Assembly (NCBI GenBank): GCA_903859795.1
Contig: CAIOOC010000097.1
Location: forward strand, 1-17,783
DNA length: 17,783 bases
Reading direction: 5' to 3'
Source of the DNA: an uncultured Bacteroidia bacterium
GTDB taxonomy: Bacteria; Bacteroidota; Bacteroidia; Bacteroidales; Prolixibacteraceae
The notes under the pieces were generated by a model. The model had not been told where the DNA came from and did no database searches. It saw nothing but the letters and a program-made list of their open reading frames with translations. How positions within the stretch are numbered: position 1 is the first letter of the stretch; every line of letters begins with the position of its first letter. The translations under genes and the position numbers were made by a program. Shown here in pieces: positions 1 to 8,441 of the stretch.

Positions 1-779
1 CGCAGACTGTATCCTTCAAAATTGATAAAAGTGTTAATGCCGGAAAAGTATATGTCTGGAAAACGGTCGTCAAGGGCAAAATCTTCGAAGAACTGCTTCC
101 AGTCAAGATACAAAATGGCGGATTTAAAATAGCACTTCAACCCAAAGCACTTTATACGTTTACAACGACAACCGGTCAGCAAAAAGGGGTTGCAGCTTCT
201 CCAGAGGACAAACCATTCCCCTTTCCCTTCAAGGCCGGTTTTGAAGATGAAAAGGTTGAATCGACACCCAAATATTTTATGGATCAGGGTGGTGCATTTG
301 AAGTAGCCAGGCGTAGTGACGGCAAGGGTAATTGTCTGCGTCAGTTAATTACACGACGAACAATCGAGTGGGAGGACTCTCCAGTATTTAATCAGACGGT
401 TGTCGGAGATACCTTATGGAGTGATTATTCAGTAAAATGTGAGGTATTCTTCTCAGAGCCATATAGCTATGCCTCAGTTTTTTCACGAGCATCCGAAATG
501 CACCGGTCACATAAGTTACCAGAAGCCTATCAGCTGAAACTCCAGTCTTCGGGTAAATGGGAACTTATCGCTGGAGCCAAAAAACTGGCTTCAGGATTGA
601 TTGCATTGCCTGAAAATCAATGGAATTCAATTCAACTGGATAATAAGGGAAATAGGATTAAGGCAATTATTAACGCGCAGATAGTTGCTGAAATCACTGA
701 CCAAACCTATTCACATGGAATGGTTGGACTGGGAAGCAGCTTTAATCGTGTAGATTTTGATAATGTTGAAGTTAATTGA
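1..779 (+). CDS. GH59 galactosylceramidase-like enzyme, C-terminal part (5' end outside window)
   Basis: The reading frame is open from base 3 and ends with TGA at 777-779, giving 258 residues of a protein that starts upstream. The sequence resembles the C-terminal half of GH59 galactocerebrosidases. A beta-sandwich segment ends in YTFTTTTGQQKG, close to the TTTTGQ-K-G stretch of that family. A proline/phenylalanine-rich linker (FPFPF) follows, then a lectin-like domain with the family pattern LRQ...I.W......GD..W.DY.....V. GH59 enzymes remove beta-galactosyl groups from galactolipids and related galactosides. The catalytic barrel and any signal peptide lie outside the window, so activity cannot be judged. 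It precedes the mannosidase genes by 201 bp on the same strand and may belong to the same degradation locus. The assignment rests on remembered family motifs; domain identity is fairly sure, substrate is not. Confidence 0.8.
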   Translation, partial: QTVSFKIDKSVNAGKVYVWKTVVKGKIFEELLPVKIQNGGFKIALQPKALYTFTTTTGQQKGVAASPEDKPFPFPFKAGFEDEKVESTPKYFMDQGGAFEVARRSDGKGNCLRQLITRRTIEWEDSPVFNQTVVGDTLWSDYSVKCEVFFSEPYSYASVFSRASEMHRSHKLPEAYQLKLQSSGKWELIAGAKKLASGLIALPENQWNSIQLDNKGNRIKAIINAQIVAEITDQTYSHGMVGLGSSFNRVDFDNVEVN

Positions 780-980
780 GTATTTCAATGTTTCAGGAAA
801 TAACAGTAACGGTTGTCGGTTTAAGGCTTAAAATGTAATTCCACATACCACCATTTTTTTGTGCTAAATCGATTAATTTCTGAAGAAAAAATCTTAATAT
901 TAAATCTTCAAAATAAAATTACACCGGGACTCATTTAATTATTCCTTAAGTGCTGCTATGCACTTCAAATTAGCACTTTT
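780..980. promoter_or_regulatory. Intergenic leader with candidate palindromic site before the first GH38-like gene
   Basis: This 201-bp A/T-rich gap separates the GH59 gene from the first GH38-like gene. Just before the ATG at 981 lie three copies of a short element: AAGTGC at 948-953, its reverse complement GCACTT at 960-965, and AGCACTT at 972-978. The last pairs perfectly over 7 bp with AAGTGCT at 948-954. This could be an operator or a leader hairpin that masks the start codon. I could not identify a convincing Bacteroidota -33/-7 promoter (TTTG, TAnnTTTG). Short arms in A/T-rich DNA can arise by chance. Confidence 0.3.
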
Positions 981-3869
981 ATGAAAAAGTTTATTCTGTT
1001 TCTTACTGCATCCCTGCTGGCAGCGATGCTCGCTGTTCATGCCCAGACTTCCAAAACGACTTCCGTAACCTTCCGAAATGCACCCGTTTTATTTAAACAG
1101 AGTGGGAAAATGGTCCAGCAGATTATTGCAGATATCAAAACCGACCAACCTGCCGAACTTATATTTTCCATTTCAGGAGAAAAGAGCCGGAAGGATTCGA
1201 TAAAAAAGGGGGATAATTTGATCTTATTAACCGTATCGGCAGTTTCATCTCCCAAAAGGATTGAAATCACTGTAAAAGGTGAAAAGCCTTTCGAAGGGAG
1301 ATTTCCGTTGACTATCACCCCGGTTAAAAAATTTGAGATTGACCTCGTTCAGCATGCCCATACCGACATCGGTTATACCCGCCCACAGTCTGAAATACTG
1401 GCCGAACATATGCGATATATCGACTACGCCCTCGATTATTGCGATCAGACTGATGCCCTTCCAGATGCGGCAAAATTTCGCTGGTCATGCGAATCATCCT
1501 GGGTGACCCGGGGTTACCTGCGTTCAAGACCATCCTACCAGATTGAACGTTTAAAGAAGCGGATTGCAGAAGGGCGCATTGAAGTAACCGGCATGTATTG
1601 TAATATGGCAGAAATCTCTGACGAGAATGTGATGGTCGATTTTCTTCAGCCACTAAAGGAATTTGACAAATTGGGTATTCCCGTCAAAACTGCGATGCAG
1701 GATGACGTAAACGGGATTGCCTGGTGTATGCCCGATTATTTCAAAAATACAGGGGTAAAATATCTCGACATGGGAATAAACGAAACCCGGTCACTGCTGC
1801 CATTCGACAAACCTACTGCATTCTGGTGGGAAGCGCCGTCGGGTGCACATTTGCTGGCATTCAGGGCCGACCATTATATGACCGGGAATTTCTTTGGAAT
1901 GGAAACCAAAGCGATCAAAGTGGCTAACATGCTTAACCGGCTTGCCAACCTGGAAGAGAAGAACTATCCTTTTGACAGGATAGGGATTCAATTCTCAGGA
2001 TATTTCACAGATAATTCACCACCTTCAACAGCCGCTTGTGAACTTGTTAAAAACTGGAATGCAACCCATGAATCTCCTAAATTAAGGCTTTCTGTAATCA
2101 GTGAGTTTTTCGAATATGTTGAAAATAAATATGGCGCAACTCTTCCGGTTTATAAAAATGCTTGGCTCGACTGGTGGACTGATGGCTATGGCTCAACTTC
2201 GCGAGAGACAGCTGAGGTGAGAAAGACCCAGAATATGAAACAGGTGGATGACGGTTTATTTGCGATGGTCTCGATAATGGGTGGAGAACAATCTCCATCG
2301 CTGGAATCCAATATGAACCATATCAGTGAAAATGCGATTTTTTTTGACGAACATACCTGTGGAGCAGACGAAAGTATCGACCATCCATTTTCGGAGAATT
2401 CAACGCGCCAATGGCTTCAGAAAGGAGCTTATGCATGGGAGGCACTGAAGAAGGTTACTCTTCTTCACGAAGAGGGATTGGCCCGATTCCAGCAATATCT
2501 TAAAAAGGCCGATTTCCCGGTCATCTATGTAATCAATTCAATGGGATGGACACGCTCAGGTGATGTTAATTTATTTGTAGACAATGAAATTCTGCCATCT
2601 TCAAAGAAATCCAGAATAATTGATCTTTCAACCGGAGTGGAAGTTCCGGCCCAAATGGTTTCCAGACGTGCTGAAGGTGCATATTGGGTACTTGAAGTAA
2701 AAGATATTCCGGCATTGGGTTACAAAGCGTTAAAGATTGAAGCCGGAGATCAGGAACTAAAACCTGAAAAAGGGACAAATACCGAGGTGCTTGAGAACAG
2801 TTTTTATAAGGTCGTCATTAATAAAGCCACCGGCGCGGTCAGCAGTCTTTATGATAAGGAGTTGAAGCAGGAGCTTGCTGATAAATTGAATCCATACAAT
2901 ATTGGTCAACCTGTTAAGGAAACTTCAAAGAAGAGGGATACAGCCCCGTTCATTCATACTACTGTATCGAATGTGAAAATTGAAACCGGTGTAGATGGAG
3001 TAGTTTGGGAGAGTGTCAAGGTTGCATCCGATCTCGAAGGATTCGAAAAATTGAGTGAGGGCTTGCCACGGGGAATTGATCTTGAAATTCGTCTTTATAA
3101 AAATGTTAAAAAGCTCGAATTTAAGTACATGGCTCGTAAGCTTATCGTAACGGATCCTGAAGCATTGTATGTTGCTTTTCCGTTCTCATTGCCTGAATCC
3201 AGAATTGTCTTTGAAACGATTGGCGGTATATTAAGTCAGGGACAACAGCTTCCCGGATCATCGTCTGATTGGAATGCAGCCCAGAACTTTGTCTCGGTTC
3301 GGGGAAAGAAAGGTCAGATAGTTATTGTGAGTAATGAAGTTCCGCTTTGGCAATTCAGCGATTTCAATATGAACAAATATGAGCGATATCCCAAACCGGG
3401 AAAGACCTGGTTATATTCGTACGTGATGAATAATTACTGGATGACCAATTTCCGTGCGTTCCAGGAGGGGGCTTTTAGCTGGAATTACCAGGTTACCTCA
3501 TCTTCTGATACTACGAATACTTTTGCTACAAAGTATGCATGGAATGAAAGAAATATCTTTCCTACAAGGACATTTCCGGCCGGAGCCAATGAATTGAAAT
3601 TAAATTCAATGGAGACGCTGAGAATTTCGGGACCGGCTAATGCAATGTTGGTGAACAGCCGTCCTTCGTTTAAAAATCCGGAATCTGTTACACTACATTT
3701 CAGAGAGTTAGAGGGTAAACCGGCTGAACTAAATCTGGAATCTAAGATCGCTGGTCGTCCTGTAAAACGGATTGTTGAGGTGAATGCTATCGGAAAGGAG
3801 CTGGGAAATCCTGTCCAGTCAGTAAAGCTAAATCCGTTTGAAGTGAAATTTGTTGAAGTTCAGTTTTAA
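981..3869 (+). CDS. Divergent exported GH38-like alpha-mannosidase
   Basis: This 962-residue protein begins with a clear Sec signal peptide (MKKFILFLTASLLAAMLAVHAQ), so it should act in the periplasm or outside the cell. About 95 residues of N-terminal beta-rich sequence precede the GH38-type catalytic region. There QHAHTDIGYT (H125, H127, D129) matches the HxHxD zinc site. Q-DDVNG near 240-245 sits where GH38 enzymes have the nucleophile motif PDxFG, making D242 the candidate nucleophile. H458 in DEHTCG resembles the later zinc-site histidine. The remaining C-terminal half looks like the beta-sandwich part of GH38 enzymes. GH38 members are retaining, zinc-dependent alpha-mannosidases; the altered nucleophile loop suggests another linkage or sugar. 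The DUF5054 gene follows after 12 bp, so the two are probably co-transcribed. Fold and clan are well supported; exact substrate is unknown. Confidence 0.82.
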   Translation: MKKFILFLTASLLAAMLAVHAQTSKTTSVTFRNAPVLFKQSGKMVQQIIADIKTDQPAELIFSISGEKSRKDSIKKGDNLILLTVSAVSSPKRIEITVKGEKPFEGRFPLTITPVKKFEIDLVQHAHTDIGYTRPQSEILAEHMRYIDYALDYCDQTDALPDAAKFRWSCESSWVTRGYLRSRPSYQIERLKKRIAEGRIEVTGMYCNMAEISDENVMVDFLQPLKEFDKLGIPVKTAMQDDVNGIAWCMPDYFKNTGVKYLDMGINETRSLLPFDKPTAFWWEAPSGAHLLAFRADHYMTGNFFGMETKAIKVANMLNRLANLEEKNYPFDRIGIQFSGYFTDNSPPSTAACELVKNWNATHESPKLRLSVISEFFEYVENKYGATLPVYKNAWLDWWTDGYGSTSRETAEVRKTQNMKQVDDGLFAMVSIMGGEQSPSLESNMNHISENAIFFDEHTCGADESIDHPFSENSTRQWLQKGAYAWEALKKVTLLHEEGLARFQQYLKKADFPVIYVINSMGWTRSGDVNLFVDNEILPSSKKSRIIDLSTGVEVPAQMVSRRAEGAYWVLEVKDIPALGYKALKIEAGDQELKPEKGTNTEVLENSFYKVVINKATGAVSSLYDKELKQELADKLNPYNIGQPVKETSKKRDTAPFIHTTVSNVKIETGVDGVVWESVKVASDLEGFEKLSEGLPRGIDLEIRLYKNVKKLEFKYMARKLIVTDPEALYVAFPFSLPESRIVFETIGGILSQGQQLPGSSSDWNAAQNFVSVRGKKGQIVIVSNEVPLWQFSDFNMNKYERYPKPGKTWLYSYVMNNYWMTNFRAFQEGAFSWNYQVTSSSDTTNTFATKYAWNERNIFPTRTFPAGANELKLNSMETLRISGPANAMLVNSRPSFKNPESVTLHFRELEGKPAELNLESKIAGRPVKRIVEVNAIGKELGNPVQSVKLNPFEVKFVEVQF

Positions 3870-3881
3870 CATTCAAGGTAA

Positions 3882-5966
3882 ATGAAAAGACGTACATTCC
3901 TGGAATACGGTAGCCTTGCGACGCTCGGCATGATCACTTCACCTTCTTTGTTTGGGTCAGTCAGACAGAATAATCTTGATAATCAAGCTATAAAAAAAGT
4001 CCATTTGGTTTTTAAGACCCATCTGGACGTGGGATTTACAAACCTTGCAGCAAAGGTGATTAAAATTTACATGGAAGAATTTATCCCCGGAGCATTATCC
4101 CTGGCCGAAAATCTTCGGAATACGCATAATAGTAACAGGTATGTCTGGACCACAGGATCGTGGCTCATCTATCAATTCCTTGAGAAGTGCGATTCTGGAA
4201 TGCGCCAAAGGATGGAAAAAGCGATCGGATCGGGCGACATCGTCTGGCATGGATTACCATTTACGATGCACTCTGAACTGGTTGATCCGTCGTTGTACGA
4301 TTTGGGAATTCAGCTTTCGGTGAAATTGGATAAACGATTTGGGAAAAAGACAATCGCGGCAAAGATGACAGATGTGCCCGGGCACTCCCGCGGAGTGGTC
4401 CCAATTCTGGCAAAAAATGGGATCGAATTATTGCACATTGGCGTTAATCCTGCAAGTATGCCACCTGATGTACCGCCAATCTGTCTTTGGCGGGCTCCGG
4501 ATGGTTCGGAGGTAGTGTTAATGTATCAAAAAGAGTATGGCAGCCAGATGGTCCTGCCAGGGACCCAAACTGTTGTTGCGATCTGTTTTACAAACGATAA
4601 TCACGGACCCCATAAACCGGAAGCAATTGCAAAAATTTATGCTGACCTTCACAAACAGTATCCGAACGCACAAATAGAAGCATCTTCTCTCAATGCTATC
4701 GCAACTGAGATATCATCCATTAAGAAGCAGCTTCCGGTCATTACGCAGGAACTAGGCGATACCTGGATTCATGGGGCAGCAAGTGATCCTTTAAAAGTCG
4801 CAAGGTTCAGGGAGATCTCTCGGTTAAGGAATAGCTGGTTAACGGATAATACAATGAAGTTTGCCGACGAATCAGATCTTGCTTTTGGAATCCCGATGCT
4901 ACTCTCCGCGGAACATACCTGGGGACTCGACGTCAAAAAATACCTGGGTGATTACAATATTTACAAACAGGAAGATTTTAAAGCTGCCCGATCAAAGCCA
5001 AATTTTAAACTAATGGAGCAGTCATGGCAGGAAAAAAGAGAATATGTAGATACAGCCATTTCAAACCTTCCAAAAGCAAAGGCCTTTGAAGCAAATGAAA
5101 GGTTAGCCCACTTAAGACCGATACCGGTTGATAAAACCTATTTTGTAAAGATTGAAAATCTTAAAAATGTGATTGACACACATTTTTTTGAACTTAAGAT
5201 TGATGATTCCACTGGAGCAATCGTAAAACTTAGGGATAAAACATCTGGAATAGAATGGGCTACAGAGAAGAGCCCGCTATGTCTTTTTTCATATCAGACT
5301 TTTTCTAAACCCGATTTTGACAAGTTTCAGAGTTTGTATCTAACTCAAAAAATCTTCTGGGCAATTGAAGATTTTGGAAAAAAAGGTATTGAGGTTGCCC
5401 ATCCCGTTTCGGGAATATGGATGCCTTTGGTAAAGGAGGCTCATCTTAAAAAGGATGACAAGGGGCAAACCGTTTATCTTGATCTTGCTGTGAATGACAA
5501 ATCGGGGAAGCCAATCGGCGGATGTGCTGAAATAATCACTATTGAATTATTCTTTCCCAATGCACAAAAGGAGATGCGGGTAACGCTTCAGTGGTTTAAT
5601 AAACCAGCGTACCGGCTACCTGAAGCATCGTGGTTTTCATTTACACCGTCGGTTACAAACGGGGACTGGATTTTTGATAAGTTGGGAACCCGGGTCAATT
5701 TCAAGGATGTAATTAAGGATGGAAACAGAAAAATGCATGCAATTATTCAGGATGTCAAGTATGAAAACAGTACAAGTCAATGTTCGATCGAATCGTTGGA
5801 TGCACCGCTGGCAGCTCCGGGCGGACGGACATTGCTTAATTTTGACAACCGTTTACCTGAAGCAGAGGAGGGGATTCATTTTTGCCTTCATAACAATATC
5901 TGGGGAACCAACTTTATGATGTGGTTTGAAGAGGATATGAAGTACAGATTTGTCTTCAAAACCTGA
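3882..5966 (+). CDS. DUF5054 family protein (GH38-like fold), Tat-type leader
   Basis: This 694-residue protein starts MKRRTFLEYG, a twin-arginine pattern close to RRxFLK. A short hydrophobic stretch (SLATLGMITSPSLFG) follows, so Tat export, perhaps after cofactor loading, is plausible. The region from about residue 40 resembles a GH38 catalytic core: KTHLDVGFT at 45-53 aligns with the HxHxD zinc motif, and TDVPGHS near 163-169 aligns with PDNFGH, giving D164 as possible nucleophile. The first zinc histidine is replaced by K45, while H47 and D49 remain. I recall this K-T-H-L-D pattern as typical of DUF5054, a family without an assigned reaction known to me. A beta-rich C-terminal half follows. 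The start is 12 bp after the preceding GH38-like gene with AAGG just upstream. It probably acts on a carbohydrate with its neighbours, but catalysis is unproven. Confidence 0.8.
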   Translation: MKRRTFLEYGSLATLGMITSPSLFGSVRQNNLDNQAIKKVHLVFKTHLDVGFTNLAAKVIKIYMEEFIPGALSLAENLRNTHNSNRYVWTTGSWLIYQFLEKCDSGMRQRMEKAIGSGDIVWHGLPFTMHSELVDPSLYDLGIQLSVKLDKRFGKKTIAAKMTDVPGHSRGVVPILAKNGIELLHIGVNPASMPPDVPPICLWRAPDGSEVVLMYQKEYGSQMVLPGTQTVVAICFTNDNHGPHKPEAIAKIYADLHKQYPNAQIEASSLNAIATEISSIKKQLPVITQELGDTWIHGAASDPLKVARFREISRLRNSWLTDNTMKFADESDLAFGIPMLLSAEHTWGLDVKKYLGDYNIYKQEDFKAARSKPNFKLMEQSWQEKREYVDTAISNLPKAKAFEANERLAHLRPIPVDKTYFVKIENLKNVIDTHFFELKIDDSTGAIVKLRDKTSGIEWATEKSPLCLFSYQTFSKPDFDKFQSLYLTQKIFWAIEDFGKKGIEVAHPVSGIWMPLVKEAHLKKDDKGQTVYLDLAVNDKSGKPIGGCAEIITIELFFPNAQKEMRVTLQWFNKPAYRLPEASWFSFTPSVTNGDWIFDKLGTRVNFKDVIKDGNRKMHAIIQDVKYENSTSQCSIESLDAPLAAPGGRTLLNFDNRLPEAEEGIHFCLHNNIWGTNFMMWFEEDMKYRFVFKT

Positions 5967-6085
5967 CTTTTTAATTTTGGTGCCTCCCAGCCGGCAGATG
6001 GTGATTTGGTGCCCTTTGGTCGCATTTCTTTCAATCCTGAATGCTTATCTTGTAAAAAACTAATACTATATTTAACAATCAGTAA
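5967..6085. other. Short intergenic gap before the GH92 gene
   Basis: This 119-bp gap contains a locally G/C-richer segment (about 5979-6032) with two direct copies of GGTGCC, followed by A/T-rich DNA up to the ATG at 6086. No hairpin terminator, clear promoter or small ORF could be supported. It may hold a promoter for the GH92 gene, because spacing here is much larger than the 12 bp between the preceding two genes. Confidence 0.3.
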
Positions 6086-8335
6086 ATGAATCGAATACAA
6101 ATAATTCTCCTGCTTTTGATTATTATTCTTAGTGCCTGCACCCAAAGGGATGTCACCGTCTATGTAGATCCCAATATTGGGAGTGTTGCCACATTACTAA
6201 CAACTAAAAATCCAACGGTGCATCGTCCCCACTCAATGGTTCGTGTCTTTCCGGTAACCAAACCTGGGTTGAATGACCGTTATCTGAGCGATAAAATCTA
6301 TGGTTTTGCCTTAAACATGCCGGCATACCGTATGGGGCATGTGACTGAGATCATGCCGACAATTGGTAAACTCAATCTTCACTATAATGAAAATGCTGCC
6401 GGATATGACCACGATCAGGAGGAGGTCCACCCGTATTATCATAAAGTGTGGCTCGAAGAATCAAATATTATTGCTGACTGGACAACTACTGAACATTCTG
6501 TTATATACCGGTTTAACTTTAAATCTAAAGATTCTGATAACCTAATTTTCCGTTCAGAAGGGAATGCCTCTTTTAAGGTTAAAGGCAATAATGTAGTACA
6601 GGGATGGGAAGAATTCGAGAAGACAAAGCAATATTTTTATGCAGAATTCAGTAGTTCGTTCGAAAAATCGGGTTCTTTTGTTTCCGGCGATTTAAAAGAT
6701 CGCAACGATATATCCGGTAAAGGAATCGGAATTTATGTTGGATATGGTTCCCTTAAACTGCCTCTGGAAGTTCGGGTTGGAATTTCTTATATCGATGAAA
6801 ACCAGGCGGCAGTCAATCTTCATAAGGAAACGAATGACAAGAAATTTGAAACGATAACAGGGGATAGTCATAAGATATGGGCAGCTGAACTTGGAAAAAT
6901 CCAGGTCGAAGGCGGAACAGAACGGGAGAAACGGATCTTCTACACCTCGCTTTATCGTTGTAACGAACGCATGGTCAATATTTCAGAGGATGGTCGTTAT
7001 TTCAGTGGTTACGACGGTAAAATTCATGAAGATGGTGGTCATCCATTCTTTGTCGATGACTGGCTTTGGGACACTTATCGTGGTCTGCACCCGTTGATGA
7101 TGATCCTAAATCCTGCACAGCAGGCCGATATGGTCGGTTCGTATGTCCGGATGTACGAGCAAAGCGGTTGGATGCCAGGCTTCCCTCAGTTTTATGGTGA
7201 TTTTCCCGCTATGGTTGGATTTCATTCCGCCGCTTTGGTTTGGGATACTTATCAAAAAGGGGCCAGCAATTTTGATGTTGCCAAAGCCTACGAAGGGTTA
7301 AGGAAAAATGCGACCCAGGCCACAATGCTGCCTTGGAGAAACGGACCGATGTGTTCGTTGGATAGCTTTTATACAAAAAACGGGTGGTATCCGGCCTTGC
7401 CTGAAGACAGCGCCGAAACAGTTTCACGTGTTGATGGTTTTGAAAAACGTCAGGCTGTCACACTTACCCTCGAACATAGTTATGATGACTGGTGCCTGGC
7501 GCAGCTTGCCAAAGCACTTGGTAAAAAGGATGATTATGCATATTTCGAAAAACGTTCGAAGAACTATCGCAATGTTTTTAATCCGGCTACCGGATTTATG
7601 GCACCCAAAATGGCTAATGGCAGATGGATCGAGCCTTTTGATCCTCAATTGTCAGGAGGTGTTGGTAGCAGGGCCTATTATGCCGAAAACAATGCCTGGA
7701 CATGGAATTACAGCGTTACCCAGGATATCCCCGATCTGATCAGCCTTTTAGGCGGAAATAAGTCATTTGTGGAAAGGCTTGATGCACTGTTTAATGAACC
7801 TACTCATATTTCCAAATGGCAGTTTATGGGTAAATTTCCTGATTCTACTGGTCTTAACGGGCAGTTTGTGACTGGTAATGAACCCTCCTTTCATATTCCC
7901 TATTTATACAATTATGCAGGGCAGCCGTGGAAGACGCAGCGACGTATCCGTGAAATCATGGATATGTGGTTCGACGACAGACCAATAGGTATTCCGGGTG
8001 ATGAGGATGGGGGAGGACTCTGTGCCTGGTATGTCTTTTCGGCAATGGGATTCTTCCCTGTTACCCCGGGAAGCGGGATTTATGCAATCGGTAGTCCGTT
8101 CTTCAATAGCGTAACAATACAATTGCCTGACGGGAAAACCTTCCAGGTAGTTGCCGAGTTTTGCTCGAAAAAATTTAAATACATCAAGTCTGCAAAATTA
8201 AATGGGAAGGTGCTTAATACTCCGTTTATAAGCCATCAGGATATAATAAAGGGAGGCAAGCTTTATCTTGTCATGAGCGATAAACCCAATAGGGAGTGGG
8301 GGACGAAGCAGGCTGATAGACTTTTAGGCTATTAG
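6086..8335 (+). CDS. GH92 alpha-mannosidase, lipoprotein
   Basis: This 749-residue protein carries a lipoprotein signal: a hydrophobic run ending LSAC with C18 as the lipidated cysteine. The residues after C18 (TQRDVT) lack the paired acidic residues of the Bacteroidota surface-export signal, so a periplasm-facing anchor is more likely. The GH92 signature is strong. The mature protein opens with YVDPNIGS, and DDWLWDTYRGLHPL lies in the middle. YYAENNAWTW follows with E534 as candidate general acid, then GNEPSFHIPYLYNYAGQPWK, and the acidic loop PGDEDGGGLCAWYVFSAMGF. D639 and D641 in that loop match the D-x-D base pair of characterised GH92 enzymes. GH92 enzymes are calcium-dependent inverting exo-alpha-mannosidases. 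Near the N-terminus the usual PGA.PFGM segment is replaced by NPTVHRPHSMVRVFP, marking a divergent subgroup. The last residues RLLGY and the stop codon are encoded by a tandem repeat, so the native C-terminus may have been altered. Confidence 0.92.
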   Translation: MNRIQIILLLLIIILSACTQRDVTVYVDPNIGSVATLLTTKNPTVHRPHSMVRVFPVTKPGLNDRYLSDKIYGFALNMPAYRMGHVTEIMPTIGKLNLHYNENAAGYDHDQEEVHPYYHKVWLEESNIIADWTTTEHSVIYRFNFKSKDSDNLIFRSEGNASFKVKGNNVVQGWEEFEKTKQYFYAEFSSSFEKSGSFVSGDLKDRNDISGKGIGIYVGYGSLKLPLEVRVGISYIDENQAAVNLHKETNDKKFETITGDSHKIWAAELGKIQVEGGTEREKRIFYTSLYRCNERMVNISEDGRYFSGYDGKIHEDGGHPFFVDDWLWDTYRGLHPLMMILNPAQQADMVGSYVRMYEQSGWMPGFPQFYGDFPAMVGFHSAALVWDTYQKGASNFDVAKAYEGLRKNATQATMLPWRNGPMCSLDSFYTKNGWYPALPEDSAETVSRVDGFEKRQAVTLTLEHSYDDWCLAQLAKALGKKDDYAYFEKRSKNYRNVFNPATGFMAPKMANGRWIEPFDPQLSGGVGSRAYYAENNAWTWNYSVTQDIPDLISLLGGNKSFVERLDALFNEPTHISKWQFMGKFPDSTGLNGQFVTGNEPSFHIPYLYNYAGQPWKTQRRIREIMDMWFDDRPIGIPGDEDGGGLCAWYVFSAMGFFPVTPGSGIYAIGSPFFNSVTIQLPDGKTFQVVAEFCSKKFKYIKSAKLNGKVLNTPFISHQDIIKGGKLYLVMSDKPNREWGTKQADRLLGY

Positions 8336-8362
8336 ACTTTTAGGCTATTAGACTTTTAGGCT
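8317..8362 (+). repeat. 16-bp tandem direct repeat, about 2.9 copies, starting inside the GH92 gene
   Basis: The unit TAGACTTTTAGGCTAT occurs at 8317-8332 and 8333-8348. A third copy at 8349-8362 matches for 14 bases. The first copy lies in the GH92 coding region and encodes RLLGY; the TAG stop is the first three bases of copy two. An inverted, slightly varied copy lies at 8388-8402. The exact repetition suggests recent slippage or an intergenic repeat element. Confidence 0.9.
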
Positions 8363-8419
8363 TGATTTGTATGAAAAACCAGTTTACAGCCTAAAAGCCT
8401 ATGAAAGTGATTTTTTCAT
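8350..8419 (+). terminator. Candidate hairpin terminator downstream of GH92
   Basis: AGACTTTTAGGCT at 8350-8362 pairs with AGCCTAAAAGCCT at 8388-8400 over 13 positions with a single A-C mismatch and a 25-nt loop. A run of six T follows at 8411-8416, inside a second small inverted pair (ATGAAA at 8401-8406 with TTTCAT near 8414-8419). A hairpin followed by T-rich sequence between two genes fits a terminator or attenuator. The long loop and the 10-nt gap before the T run make it atypical. Confidence 0.45.
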
Positions 8420-8441
8420 CATTAACCGAACAACATAGACC

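Noticed and set aside
5979..6032. G/C-richer segment with two GGTGCC copies, possibly a fragment of an intergenic repeat
   Set aside because: No second copy in the window and no stem could be shown, so an element cannot be claimed.
5888..6145. 85-codon - strand frame across the gap before GH92
   Set aside because: It overlaps the ends of two supported genes and shows no domain or leader; most likely chance.
7308..7739. 143-codon open frame on the + strand inside the GH92 gene
   Set aside because: It overlaps a strongly supported GH92 coding region in another frame, has no recognisable domain, and its composition looks like a frame shadow.
8317..8402. CRISPR array
   Set aside because: The units are directly adjacent without spacers, so this is a simple tandem repeat with an inverted copy.
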